From NCBI GenBank assembly GCA_049323835.1, contig JBMOOJ010000054.1:1-19236 (forward strand): DNA of 19,236 nt, in the 5' to 3' direction. Of this stretch, positions 8,428-15,162 are shown piece by piece (the stretch's first letter is position 1; each line of letters opens with the position of its first letter). The stretch is from SG-bin9 sp049323835 (GTDB taxonomy: Bacteria > Pseudomonadota > Alphaproteobacteria > Rhizobiales > Xanthobacteraceae). The notes under the pieces were generated by a model. It was not told where the DNA came from, made no database searches, and saw nothing but the letters and a program-made list of their open reading frames with translations. The translations under genes were made by a program, and so were the position numbers.

Positions 8428-8805
8428 TCAGCGCGACCGTGCGGATGTTTTCGCGCCGGTTTCATTCGCATATATCTCCGGCTTGAAGCCGACGATGATC
8501 TTGCTGCCAATTTCGAGCACCGGCCGTTTGATCATCGATGGCTGCGCGAGCATCAGCTTGATGGCCTTCGCTTCGGTCAGGCTTGCCTTGTCGGCATCGG
8601 GCAGCGCGCGGAACGTGGTCCCTGCCCGGTTCAGCACGGTCTCCCAGCCGGCCTTCTCGCACCATTTGACGAGATGCGCCTTGTCGATGCCGAGCGTCTT
8701 GTAGTCGTGAAACTCATACGCGACGGCATGGCTGTCGAGCCAGGCGCGCGCCTTCTTCATGGTGTCGCAATTCTTGATGCCATAGATCGTCGCGCTCTTC
8801 GCCAT
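8428..8805 (-). CDS. ArsC/YffB-family thioredoxin-fold reductase
   Basis: A 125-residue cytoplasmic protein of the ArsC-like/Spx-related family, closest in pattern to E. coli YffB. The opening ATIYGIKNCDTMKKARAWLD holds the single active-site Cys13 (CDTM, so not a CxxC pair). Arg60 in TVLNRAGTTFR and Arg94 in SMIKRPVLEIG correspond to conserved anion-binding residues of the family. Length is typical. YffB-like proteins have glutathione-linked thiol chemistry proposed rather than proven arsenate reduction, and no ars genes are nearby, so I do not call it arsenate reductase. Start ATG 8803-8805 with AAGGG 8 nt upstream. It is the last member of a possible five-gene run, 103 bp after the redoxin gene. 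Confidence 0.88.
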   Translation of the reverse strand: MAKSATIYGIKNCDTMKKARAWLDSHAVAYEFHDYKTLGIDKAHLVKWCEKAGWETVLNRAGTTFRALPDADKASLTEAKAIKLMLAQPSMIKRPVLEIGSKIIVGFKPEIYANETGAKTSARSR

Positions 8806-8908
8806 GTCGTCGCCCTTGATGCTGTCGCTCTTGCCGCCATCGGAAAAACGCGGCGAAGAGTGCCTTCAGTCTCGCATGCGGACAAGGACGCGGCTGTGGA
8901 CAACGCAC

Positions 8909-9430
8909 TCACGATGGCGTGCAGCGCGCACCGGCAGTCTCGGCTTCGATCGGCGTCTCGACCGCCTGCCCGAGTGCATTGGCGATCAGCGCGCCGATTG
9001 CCATGTCGTCTTCCTGGCCGAAGCCGTGATGCAGAATGCGGCCGTTACGTCCGATCAGCACGGATGTCGGCGTGCCTTGCATGCCGTAACGCTGCATCGT
9101 CACCGGCAACGGCGTGCCCTCGCCCGCCTGATCGACGCCGATCGGGAATGACAGCCGGTATTCGTGAATGAACGCTTCGAGCGACACCGGCGTCATCGCC
9201 GCGTGATGCTCGAACACGGTGTGCAATCCGATTACTTGCAGATCGGTGTTGCGGAACATCCGGTGCGCGCGCTCCGCCTGCGGCGTGCCGTGCGATACGC
9301 AGCCGGGACACAGCATCTGAAACGCATGCAGCAGAACCACGCGGCCGCGCAGACCAGCGAGCGTCAGCGGCTCCTTCGTATTGAACCAGCGCGACACCGT
9401 GAGTTCGGGCGCGCGATCACCATCGGTCAT
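8909..9430 (-). CDS. Redoxin / AhpC-TSA-like protein with CPGC motif
   Basis: A 173-residue thioredoxin-fold protein without a signal peptide, so probably cytoplasmic. LRGRVVLLHAFQMLCPGC places the redox pair at Cys41 and Cys44 at the head of the first helix. GTPTSVLIGRNGRI (about 119-132) is the conserved cis-proline strand of redoxins. A third cysteine, Cys170, lies three residues from the end. Overall layout matches peroxiredoxin/TlpA-like redoxins that begin GDRAPEL. Start ATG 9428-9430 with GAGGA 7 nt upstream. It sits 17 bp after the glutamine amidotransferase gene, so they are almost certainly cotranscribed. Substrate (peroxide or a protein disulfide) is not determined. Confidence 0.85.
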   Translation of the reverse strand: MTDGDRAPELTVSRWFNTKEPLTLAGLRGRVVLLHAFQMLCPGCVSHGTPQAERAHRMFRNTDLQVIGLHTVFEHHAAMTPVSLEAFIHEYRLSFPIGVDQAGEGTPLPVTMQRYGMQGTPTSVLIGRNGRILHHGFGQEDDMAIGALIANALGQAVETPIEAETAGARCTPS

Positions 9431-9447
9431 GAGACGTCCTCACATTG

Positions 9448-10155
9448 TTATGTCAGCCCGGCGATCCATTCGCTGAACAGCGTCGTTCCCGCCTGCCGCA
9501 GCTTTGCCCCGTGCTGCATGGAGTCGCGGCGCAGATTCTCCGGACGCAGACCCGTGGCCGCGATCTCGGCCGCATGACCGATCAGCCAGCGCTCGATCTC
9601 GCGCGCATCGGTTTCGCCGTGAAACTGAAGCCCGAGCATGTTGCGGCCGATCGCAAACGCCTGGTTGGCGCAAATCGTCGTCGACGCGAGCCGCACCGCA
9701 CCCGCCGGGAGATCGAACGTATCGCCGTGCCAGTGCAGCACCGGCACGCCGGAGAGATGGCGCAGCGGCGAGGCGCGCCCCTCCTCGCTCAGCGACAGCT
9801 CCGACCAGCCGATTTCCTTGGCTGGCCCCGGATAGACGCGTGCGCCGAGTGCACGCGCCATCAGTTGCGCACCGAGACAGATGCCGAGCGTCGGGCGGCC
9901 GCTTGCAAGGCGTGTTTCGAGAACGCGCAGTTCGTCGGCGATGAACGGATACTGCGCCTCCTCGTAAGCGCCGATCGGCCCGCCAAGCACGACCAGAAGA
10001 TCGGCATTCGCGATCGCGGGCGACGTCAGGTCATCGAGACCGGCGTCGGCGATGCGGGCAACGTAGCCCGCATCCTTGAGCACGGGACCGATAATGCCGA
10101 GATGCTCGAAATCGACATGGCGAATGGCAACAGCAGTCTTCGGCATTCCGCTCAC
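9448..10155 (-). CDS. Class I glutamine amidotransferase-like protein
   Basis: A 235-residue stand-alone GATase1 domain of the GMP-synthase-like type. VVLGGPIGAYEE (about 55-66) is the oxyanion-strand region, GICLGAQLMA carries the nucleophile Cys93, and LQFHGET supplies His179 and Glu181. The usual LQFHPE reads LQFHGE, a tolerated variant. Such free-standing domains hydrolyse glutamine or related gamma-glutamyl compounds; no synthetase partner is adjacent. Start is uncertain: GTG at 10153-10155 gives the longest frame, while ATG at 10144-10146 would remove three residues; neither has a strong ribosome binding site. It is 28 bp after the secreted-protein gene and 17 bp before the redoxin gene. 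Confidence 0.88.
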   Translation of the reverse strand: MSGMPKTAVAIRHVDFEHLGIIGPVLKDAGYVARIADAGLDDLTSPAIANADLLVVLGGPIGAYEEAQYPFIADELRVLETRLASGRPTLGICLGAQLMARALGARVYPGPAKEIGWSELSLSEEGRASPLRHLSGVPVLHWHGDTFDLPAGAVRLASTTICANQAFAIGRNMLGLQFHGETDAREIERWLIGHAAEIAATGLRPENLRRDSMQHGAKLRQAGTTLFSEWIAGLT

Positions 10156-10183
10156 ACTTTCATGTCACACCGCGATCCGGCTC

Positions 10184-10903
10184 TTATTTTCCCGGAACGA
10201 CGCGGCCGGGCAAGCTCAGATTTCCGGACGCCACCTTGAACACATTCGCCACGCACAGCAGCGGCGCGTGCAGGTTGGCATTGATGCGCAAGCCGGCCGT
10301 AACACCATCGAAGGACGCGGTCGCGAGCGCGCCGATCTTCTCCAGCGGCACGTGCGTCTCGACCACGGCGCCCGACAGCGTCGTCTTGTAGTCGGGGCTG
10401 TCGATCAGCAGCGGCACGCCGGGCCAGGTGTCCGGCACCTTCGGCTTGGCGCCATCGGGAATGTCGCGCACCTTCAGCCCGCCGCCGCAAGCCTTGTCTT
10501 CGGCGAGCACGACCCAGTGCGGATGCCACTTGTCCCGGTTCTTCGCGCCCTTGGCGCCATCATCGAAGTCCGGATGGAAGGTGACTGCCAGCGCGACGAT
10601 GCCCTGATCCTTCTCGAAGCCGACGTCGGCGCTGTTGAGCGAGGTCGGCCAGACATACGCATAAACCTCCGAGCCTGCGAACTTGCCGGTCGCCTTCGGC
10701 TGCACCTTGCCCGCATCGCCGCGCACGCGCGTGCGGAAGATGGCGTGACCGTGATCGGTCGTGATCTTCGTCTCGACGATATCGAATGATGCCTGCACGG
10801 CGGCGGCGCTGGCACTCTTGATCTCGTGAGCGGACGCGGGTTGCGCGAGACAAAGCGACGCCGTCGCGGCGAGGCCCATGCCTCGCAGCCAGTTGGTGGT
10901 CAT
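10184..10903 (-). CDS. Secreted protein of unknown function
   Basis: A 239-residue protein with a clear Sec signal peptide: MTTNWLRGMG, a hydrophobic stretch, and ASA cleavage before His26. No lipobox precedes the signal-peptide cysteine, so it is probably a soluble periplasmic protein. The mature chain has FDIVETKITTDHGHAIFRTRVRGDAG near residues 40-65, a tryptophan/histidine block KWHPHWVVLAEDKACGGG, and a second cysteine near LLCVANVFKV at the C-terminus; the two mature cysteines could form a disulfide. I do not recognise the family. ATG 10901-10903 has AAGGGAC upstream. It is 22 bp after the MarR gene and 28 bp before the amidotransferase gene, so it is likely a direct MarR target. Confidence 0.8.
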   Translation of the reverse strand: MTTNWLRGMGLAATASLCLAQPASAHEIKSASAAAVQASFDIVETKITTDHGHAIFRTRVRGDAGKVQPKATGKFAGSEVYAYVWPTSLNSADVGFEKDQGIVALAVTFHPDFDDGAKGAKNRDKWHPHWVVLAEDKACGGGLKVRDIPDGAKPKVPDTWPGVPLLIDSPDYKTTLSGAVVETHVPLEKIGALATASFDGVTAGLRINANLHAPLLCVANVFKVASGNLSLPGRVVPGK

Positions 10904-10925
10904 GATGTCAGTCCCTTGGTTGACG

Positions 10926-11591
10926 TTAAGACGGGGTGGAACTCTCCGGCGCGAATCTTCGCCAGACCTCGGCCTGGACAGACGGTTCGGCAGGCTCGTG
11001 CTCGGCGCAGTCGAGACGCAAATGGCGCGTCCCGAACGCGGCGTTCACAAAGGCGCAGTGATGGGGTTTGTCAGCGCTCGCATGGGCGTGCGGCTGGAAA
11101 TACTTGCAGGTCGCGCAGATGCGCTGATCCGGCAGCGCGCCGGCGATTTGCAGCGAACGAATGAGCTTGGTGACGAGCAGCAGCATGTCCGCCTGCTCGC
11201 CCGGTGTGAGCGCCGCCAGCGCGCGGTCGGTCGCCATGGTGGTGAGGCCGATCGCCTTCACCGCGGCCTTTCCGGCTGCGGTGACGCGCACGGCGATGGC
11301 GCGGGCGTCATCCGCATCGGCGCCCTTGCGGACAAGTCCCTTGCGCTCCAGCGCGTTGACGGAATCGGTCGCGGTCGGCTGGGTCACGCCGAGATGCGCG
11401 GCGACGTCTTTCACCCGCATGCCATTCGCGCCGCGCCCGGCGAGAAAGGACAGCACGAGGCCTTGCGTTGGGTTGAGCCCGACGGCATTGGCCGCCGACC
11501 ACTGGTCGGCCTTGAGCACCGTCGCGAGGCGCTCCAGCCCGTCGCGCAGACGCCGGGGTAACGGCTCGGACATCGCATCGAAATCAGCCAT
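10926..11591 (-). CDS. MarR-family regulator with C-terminal four-cysteine module
   Basis: A 221-residue DNA-binding regulator. A MarR winged helix runs from about residue 15 to 145: MRVKDVAAHLGVTQPTATDS is the helix-turn-helix and KGADADDARAIAVRVTAAGK is the wing with its conserved Asp-Asp-Arg pattern. MarR proteins are usually near 140-160 residues. This one carries an extra tail with Cys159, Cys162, Cys179 and Cys195 (C-x2-C-x16-C-x15-C) plus nearby histidines, which could bind zinc or an iron-sulfur cluster. The ATG (11589-11591) is 6 nt from a -10 element, implying a leaderless mRNA. The upstream palindrome suggests autorepression. It heads a tight run with secreted protein, amidotransferase and redoxin genes. 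Confidence 0.92.
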   Translation of the reverse strand: MADFDAMSEPLPRRLRDGLERLATVLKADQWSAANAVGLNPTQGLVLSFLAGRGANGMRVKDVAAHLGVTQPTATDSVNALERKGLVRKGADADDARAIAVRVTAAGKAAVKAIGLTTMATDRALAALTPGEQADMLLLVTKLIRSLQIAGALPDQRICATCKYFQPHAHASADKPHHCAFVNAAFGTRHLRLDCAEHEPAEPSVQAEVWRRFAPESSTPS

Positions 11592-11596
11592 GCCTT

Positions 11597-11617
11597 ATAT
11601 ATAGGATTCCTATATAT
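11597..11617. promoter_or_regulatory. 21-bp palindromic operator for the MarR operon
   Basis: Perfect inverted repeat: 10-bp arms ATATATAGGA and TCCTATATAT around a single central T (11607). It is strikingly AT-rich in a GC-rich setting. It overlaps the -10 hexamer and most of the spacer of the MarR promoter, the classic position for autorepression by a MarR dimer. Owner inferred from adjacency. Confidence 0.8.
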
Positions 11618-11626
11618 CCATGTCAA
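11598..11626 (-). promoter_or_regulatory. Promoter of the MarR operon, probably leaderless
   Basis: TTGACA (11621-11626, perfect -35), 17-nt spacer, TATATA (11598-11603, -10). Only six bases separate the -10 from the ATG, so the expected transcription start falls on or beside the A of the start codon. No Shine-Dalgarno site can therefore exist in the mRNA. Confidence 0.7.
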
Positions 11627-11692
11627 GCCTCCAACTCACCCGCGCAAACCCGATCTTCAGGCTGGAAAAGTCGATGCGCGAAGTTACGCTTC

Positions 11693-12412
11693 TCATCTGG
11701 TAACCGAGAGAATATGCGCGGTCAGTTCGTCCGGCCGCGAAAAGTAGGCCGAGTGGCTGGAGTCGATCGTCATCACCCGCTCGCACGGCATCGCCTCGTA
11801 CATCCGCCGTTGCAGCGACGCGGTGACAGCTCGGTCCTGTGACAGTTCGATGTAGAAACGGCGCACGCTGCCGAATTTCTCCGGCGTCAGTTTCAGCGGC
11901 GTCATGGTCGGGCGCAGCGGCTCCGGCGTCAGCAGCAGATGCGCCAGCGCAACATCGTCCTCGCCGCAATCGTGATACAGCGCCGCGCGGAACGCATCCG
12001 TGCGCAGCATGTCGAAACCCGCCTCCGGATTGACGTCGAGATTCCTGCCGATCAGCGAGTCCTTGTCGCTGAGCCCATATTCGAGCACACGTTCGCCATT
12101 CGGCAGAAGGAACGCTGCCAGATAGACCAGCGCGGCGATCCTGCCGGGACGGGCTTCCGCCGTCTGCGAGGCAACGATGCCGCCGCGGCTGTGCGCAACC
12201 AGCACCACCGGCTCGTCGGCGCGATCGATATCGGCGCAAACTGCCTCCACGTAATGCTCGAGACCGATATCCTTGTGCACGCCCCAGCGCCGTCCGTGCG
12301 CCGGCAGATCGGGCACGAACACGGTGTGTCCCTTCGCCTCCAGCCGGCTGACAATCTTGTGCCAGCACCATGCCGCATGCCAGCTGCCGTGAACCAGAAC
12401 AAACGTCGCCAT
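11693..12412 (-). CDS. Alpha/beta hydrolase (methylesterase/SABP2-like group)
   Basis: A 239-residue cytoplasmic alpha/beta-hydrolase fold enzyme. The opening FVLVHGSWHAAWCWHKIVSRLEAKGH holds the oxyanion HG motif. The nucleophile is Ser75 in VAHSRGG, the acid is probably Asp193 in ELSQDRAV, and the base is His220 in DSSHSAYFSRPDEL. The layout resembles plant-type SABP2/hydroxynitrile-lyase esterases and bacterial EstC-like carboxylesterases; the substrate is unknown. The reading frame stays open upstream to 12496, but ATG 12410-12412 has GGGGA 5 nt upstream and begins exactly at the conserved strand, so I start there. It follows the peroxiredoxin-like gene in the same direction after 135 bp that include a stem-loop. 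Confidence 0.88.
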   Translation of the reverse strand: MATFVLVHGSWHAAWCWHKIVSRLEAKGHTVFVPDLPAHGRRWGVHKDIGLEHYVEAVCADIDRADEPVVLVAHSRGGIVASQTAEARPGRIAALVYLAAFLLPNGERVLEYGLSDKDSLIGRNLDVNPEAGFDMLRTDAFRAALYHDCGEDDVALAHLLLTPEPLRPTMTPLKLTPEKFGSVRRFYIELSQDRAVTASLQRRMYEAMPCERVMTIDSSHSAYFSRPDELTAHILSVTR

Positions 12413-12512
12413 AAAAGTCCCCTGCTGCAATCGCTGCCCGTCACTAGGCGGAGCTTGCAGCACGGGCCACCCGTTTTCCGACTGGAGCGCGCGCATCGTG
12501 AGCTAGAGAATT

Positions 12513-12535
12513 CGAGCACACGATCGACGTGCTCG
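12513..12535 (-). terminator. Stem-loop after the peroxiredoxin-like gene
   Basis: CGAGCAC (12513-12519) pairs perfectly with GTGCTCG (12529-12535) around a 9-nt loop, 12 nt past the peroxiredoxin-like stop. No U tract follows, so it may attenuate or stabilise rather than fully stop transcription before the hydrolase gene. Confidence 0.4.
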
Positions 12536-12547
12536 CGCCTCCACTGT

Positions 12548-13219
12548 TCACACAACGGCCCGCAGAGTATCGAGCACCGGCAGCAGCTCAGACGGATCGG
12601 GACGCAGCGTGTAATCCGGATTGACCTCGGCATAGGCGATCATTCCGTCGGTGCCGATGACAAAGCGCGCTGGCATCGGCAGCACCCATGACGGATCGTT
12701 GTTGACCGACGGCAGATCGTTTCCGAAACTTTTGTAGAGTGCAATCAGTTCGTCGGGCAGCGCGAAGCGGATGCCGAAGGCGGCAGCGACAGCGCTGTTC
12801 GGGTCGCTGAGGATCGGAAACGCCAGCTTGTTGTCGCGCTGCGACTTGCGGCTGTTCGGCGCCGTCTGCGGCGAGATCGCGACCAGCGCAGCCCCTCGTG
12901 CGGTGATATCGGGCAGTGCCGCTTGCAGCGCCTGAAGGTCGAGATTGCAGTAAGGACACCAGACCCCGCGATAAAAGGAAACCACCAGCGGTCCACGCTT
13001 CAGCAGATCGCGCGACGACACCGGCTGACCGTCCGGATCGTTCAGCGTGAACTCCGGCGCGGCCTCGCCGGCCTTGCGGGCGCGTTGCGCCTGGCCGGTC
13101 GCGATCAGCGCGGCGGTGGCCCGATGCATGATCTCGATCGCATGTGCGGTCGGTTTGAGCGGCAGCCTGCCGGCTTCGAAGTCGGCCTTGAAAGCGTTGA
13201 GACGGTCTTGCAGCGGCAT
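12548..13219 (-). CDS. Peroxiredoxin-like (AhpC/TSA family) protein with WCPYC motif
   Basis: A 223-residue thioredoxin-fold protein of the peroxiredoxin-like group. An N-terminal helical extension (about residues 1-50) precedes GEAAPEFTLNDPDGQPVSSRDLL, the usual redoxin entry. PLVVSFYRGVWCPYCNLDL places the redox pair at Cys88 and Cys91, and VISPQ-type and RFVIGTDGMIAYAEVNPDY strands complete the fold. Two ATGs compete: 13225 has AGGAG only one base away, while 13219 has the same AGGAG at 7 nt, so I prefer 13219. The gene diverges from a LysR regulator, and the 97-bp gap contains a near-palindrome, making it the likely LysR target. Peroxide or organic hydroperoxide reduction is plausible, not shown. 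Confidence 0.87.
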   Translation of the reverse strand: MPLQDRLNAFKADFEAGRLPLKPTAHAIEIMHRATAALIATGQAQRARKAGEAAPEFTLNDPDGQPVSSRDLLKRGPLVVSFYRGVWCPYCNLDLQALQAALPDITARGAALVAISPQTAPNSRKSQRDNKLAFPILSDPNSAVAAAFGIRFALPDELIALYKSFGNDLPSVNNDPSWVLPMPARFVIGTDGMIAYAEVNPDYTLRPDPSELLPVLDTLRAVV

Positions 13220-13238
13220 GGTCATTCTCCTGGTGGAT

Positions 13239-13258
13239 GCAATGACCCGGGTGATTGC
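13239..13258. promoter_or_regulatory. Candidate LysR operator, 20-bp near-palindrome
   Basis: GCAATGACCC followed directly by GGGTGATTGC: the arms match as reverse complements at 9 of 10 positions. Outer half-sites GCAAT/ATTGC recur, with a further GCAAT at 13266-13270. The site lies between the peroxiredoxin-like and LysR starts, as expected for a LysR target. Assignment to that LysR is inference. Confidence 0.55.
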
Positions 13259-13284
13259 CTCATTCGCAATTGAGCGGGTATACA
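13255..13284 (+). promoter_or_regulatory. Tentative promoter of the LysR gene
   Basis: TTGCCT (13255-13260), 18-nt spacer, TATACA (13279-13284). Each hexamer matches consensus at 4 of 6 positions. The implied start would give a leader of about 25 nt. The -35 overlaps the near-palindrome, consistent with autoregulation. Confidence 0.35.
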
Positions 13285-13316
13285 GCCCTTCCGAACAATA
13301 TTTATCCGGATTCCAA

Positions 13317-14213
13317 ATGAGTGATCGTTTGCGGGAGCTGGCGATTTTCGTTCGCGCCGCCGAGAGCGGCAGCTTCTCGCGCGCCGGCCGCGAGCTTGGC
13401 TTGTCGCAGCCATCCGTCTCGCGCGTCGTGAGCGAGCTCGAAGCGCGGCTCGGCGTCAGGCTTCTGCTGCGCACCACCCGCCAGATCACGCTCACGGACG
13501 CGGGCGAACTGTTTCTCGAACGCGCCCGCAACATCCTCGCGGAACTGGAAGACGCCGAGGACGCAGCACGGGGTATCGATTCGCTGCGGGGCAGTATCCG
13601 GATGGCGCTTCCGACGGTCTACGGCACGCGCGAGATCATCCCTCGCCTGCCGGGATTCCTTGCGCGGCATCCGCAGTTGCGGATTGAGATCGCCGTTGCC
13701 GATCAGCGCCAGGATCTTGTCGCGGAAGGCGCCGACATCGCCATTCGTATGGGAAAACTCGGTGACTCGCCGTTCGGTGCGCGCAAGCTGACGACGCTGG
13801 AGCGCTGGATCGTCGCCGCGCCTGCGTACCTCAAAGAGCATGGAACGCCGAAAACGCCCGCCGATCTCACCGGACACGACTGCATCACCATGCGCGACGG
13901 CGCGGGTCGCGAGAGCTGGTCGTTCACCCGCAGCGGCACAGAAGTTTCAGTGGATGTTGGCGGGCGTGTCGACACGCGCTCCAGTTCCGGCGTGTACGCA
14001 AGCGCTCTCGCCGGGCTCGGCATTGCGCAAGCCTCAAGCACGATGTGGGCAGCCGAGATCAAGGCCGGCAAGCTTGTCAGGCTTCTGCGCGGCTATGCGC
14101 TCAGGACAGTCGACGTCCACGCGGTCTTTCCCGGCGGCCCCAAACCTTCGATCAAGGTGCGGGCGCTGACCGACTATCTCGCGCAGGACATCAAGCGCCG
14201 GAAGCTAGACTGA
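13317..14213 (+). CDS. LysR-family transcriptional regulator
   Basis: A 298-residue LysR regulator of normal length. The N-terminal winged helix (about residues 4-62) reads LRELAIFVRAAESGSFSRAG, with the recognition region LGLSQPSVSRVVSELEARLG and the RLLLRTTRQITLTDAGE wing. The effector domain begins near residue 90 with GSIRMALPTVYG and includes RIEIAVADQRQDLVAEGADIAIRMG, typical of the LTTR substrate-binding fold of the CrgA-like subgroup. The frame is open upstream to 13047, but that part is antisense to the peroxiredoxin-like gene. ATG 13317 starts exactly at the conserved helix. Likely role: control of the divergent peroxiredoxin-like gene and itself. Its stop overlaps the convergent hydrolase gene by 9 bp. 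Confidence 0.93.
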   Translation: MSDRLRELAIFVRAAESGSFSRAGRELGLSQPSVSRVVSELEARLGVRLLLRTTRQITLTDAGELFLERARNILAELEDAEDAARGIDSLRGSIRMALPTVYGTREIIPRLPGFLARHPQLRIEIAVADQRQDLVAEGADIAIRMGKLGDSPFGARKLTTLERWIVAAPAYLKEHGTPKTPADLTGHDCITMRDGAGRESWSFTRSGTEVSVDVGGRVDTRSSSGVYASALAGLGIAQASSTMWAAEIKAGKLVRLLRGYALRTVDVHAVFPGGPKPSIKVRALTDYLAQDIKRRKLD

Positions 14214-15032
14214 TACCGGCGACAGCCGCCGTGCAAAGAACGCGAGGATTTCGTCGCGCGCGGCGACCGTCGGCTGACCGGCCTCGTCGATCAGGTTGAC
14301 CGTGACGACGCTGTGCGGATACGGCACGTGCTTCTTGAAGAAGGACGGCGTATCCGGATTGGCCGCACTATCCGGCAATGTGCGTCCGATAAAGCGATCA
14401 CCGAGCGCGGCCGAGAGCGCAGCGAACCGCTCCGCCCGGCAGATCTGATCGCCTGCGAAGCGATAGCCCATCACGGTGAGATCGTCGCGATCGAGCCGCT
14501 GGCGCACCGCAGCCAGATCCTCCGGCGCGATGTCGAGCCCCTCCGGCTTGTCGAGCGGCAGCGACGGTTGCGACAGCACCGGCGCGAGCACGGATTGCTC
14601 CAGCATCATCGATAGCGCGAAGTTGCCGGTGAAGCACATGCCGATCGCGCCGACGCCCGGCCCGCCGCATTCGCCGTGCGCCTGCCTGGCCAGCGCCCTC
14701 AGCCATTGCGTCACCGGGCTCGATTGGTTGGCGCCAAACGCGCGAAACTCAGCGCTAACGCACGCGCGCTGGAACACCGCCGCGCCCTCCTTCGCATCCG
14801 GCACCGCGCCGTCGCGGCCGAACAGCGACGGCATGTAAACCGTGAAGCCAGCATCGCGCACCCAGCGGCTGAAACGCGCGACATGCGGGCTGATGCCCGG
14901 CATCTCAGTCATGACGATCACGGCAGGCCCGGTGCCCGCGACATGCACCACCTTGGTCGCACCGTTCAGCGCGATTTCGCGATGGTCGAAGTCGTCAAGC
15001 GGATCGTCGACGGTGAGGTCTCGTTTGGCCAT
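14205..15032 (-). CDS. Dienelactone hydrolase family protein
   Basis: A 275-residue alpha/beta-hydrolase of the dienelactone hydrolase family, cytoplasmic. The nucleophile is Cys133 in GAIGMCFTGNFAL, the acid is probably Asp195 in GYRFAGDQICRAERF, and the base is His240 in PYPHSVV. Glu45 in MTEMPGI matches the glutamate that holds the cysteine in classical DLH. Classical enzymes open dienelactone in chlorocatechol breakdown; no other such genes are here, so substrate is open. The frame is open upstream to 15296 but overlaps the divergent AraC gene, so I start at ATG 15030-15032 with AGGTG upstream. It diverges from that AraC/GlxA regulator across 130 bp carrying an inverted repeat, which suggests it is the target. 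Confidence 0.87.
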   Translation of the reverse strand: MAKRDLTVDDPLDDFDHREIALNGATKVVHVAGTGPAVIVMTEMPGISPHVARFSRWVRDAGFTVYMPSLFGRDGAVPDAKEGAAVFQRACVSAEFRAFGANQSSPVTQWLRALARQAHGECGGPGVGAIGMCFTGNFALSMMLEQSVLAPVLSQPSLPLDKPEGLDIAPEDLAAVRQRLDRDDLTVMGYRFAGDQICRAERFAALSAALGDRFIGRTLPDSAANPDTPSFFKKHVPYPHSVVTVNLIDEAGQPTVAARDEILAFFARRLSPVSV

Positions 15033-15095
15033 AAGCGATACACCTATTGGTATTGTCATCGGCAGATCGTTGCCAGCGGATGCCAAAGCGGCTAG

Positions 15096-15109
15096 TGTCA
15101 TAAATGACA
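15096..15109. promoter_or_regulatory. Inverted repeat between dienelactone hydrolase and GlxA-type genes
   Basis: TGTCAT-AA-ATGACA is a perfect 6-bp-arm repeat; flanking TA pairs extend the symmetry. Related half-sites occur at 15054-15059 (TGTCAT) and 15125-15130 (TTGACA). It lies 53 bp before the regulator ATG and 63 bp before the hydrolase ATG. A plausible operator; owner unproven. Confidence 0.55.
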
Positions 15110-15162
15110 TTATTCGGGTATATTTTGACATCAAGCTTCCGGGCATTGCAGCGAGGTATCGC

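Noticed and set aside
8428..8805. Calling the ArsC-like protein an arsenate reductase
   Set aside because: Pattern is YffB-like with a single active cysteine, and no arsR, arsB or other arsenic gene is nearby.
12413..12496. 28-residue extension of the alpha/beta hydrolase
   Set aside because: The internal ATG has a good Shine-Dalgarno and starts at the conserved first strand.
13220..13225. ATG two codons upstream in the peroxiredoxin-like gene
   Set aside because: AGGAG would be only one base away; the ATG at 13217-13219 has ideal spacing. The difference is only two residues.
13047..13316. N-terminal extension of the LysR protein
   Set aside because: Antisense to the peroxiredoxin-like gene; LysR proteins start at the helix encoded from 13317.
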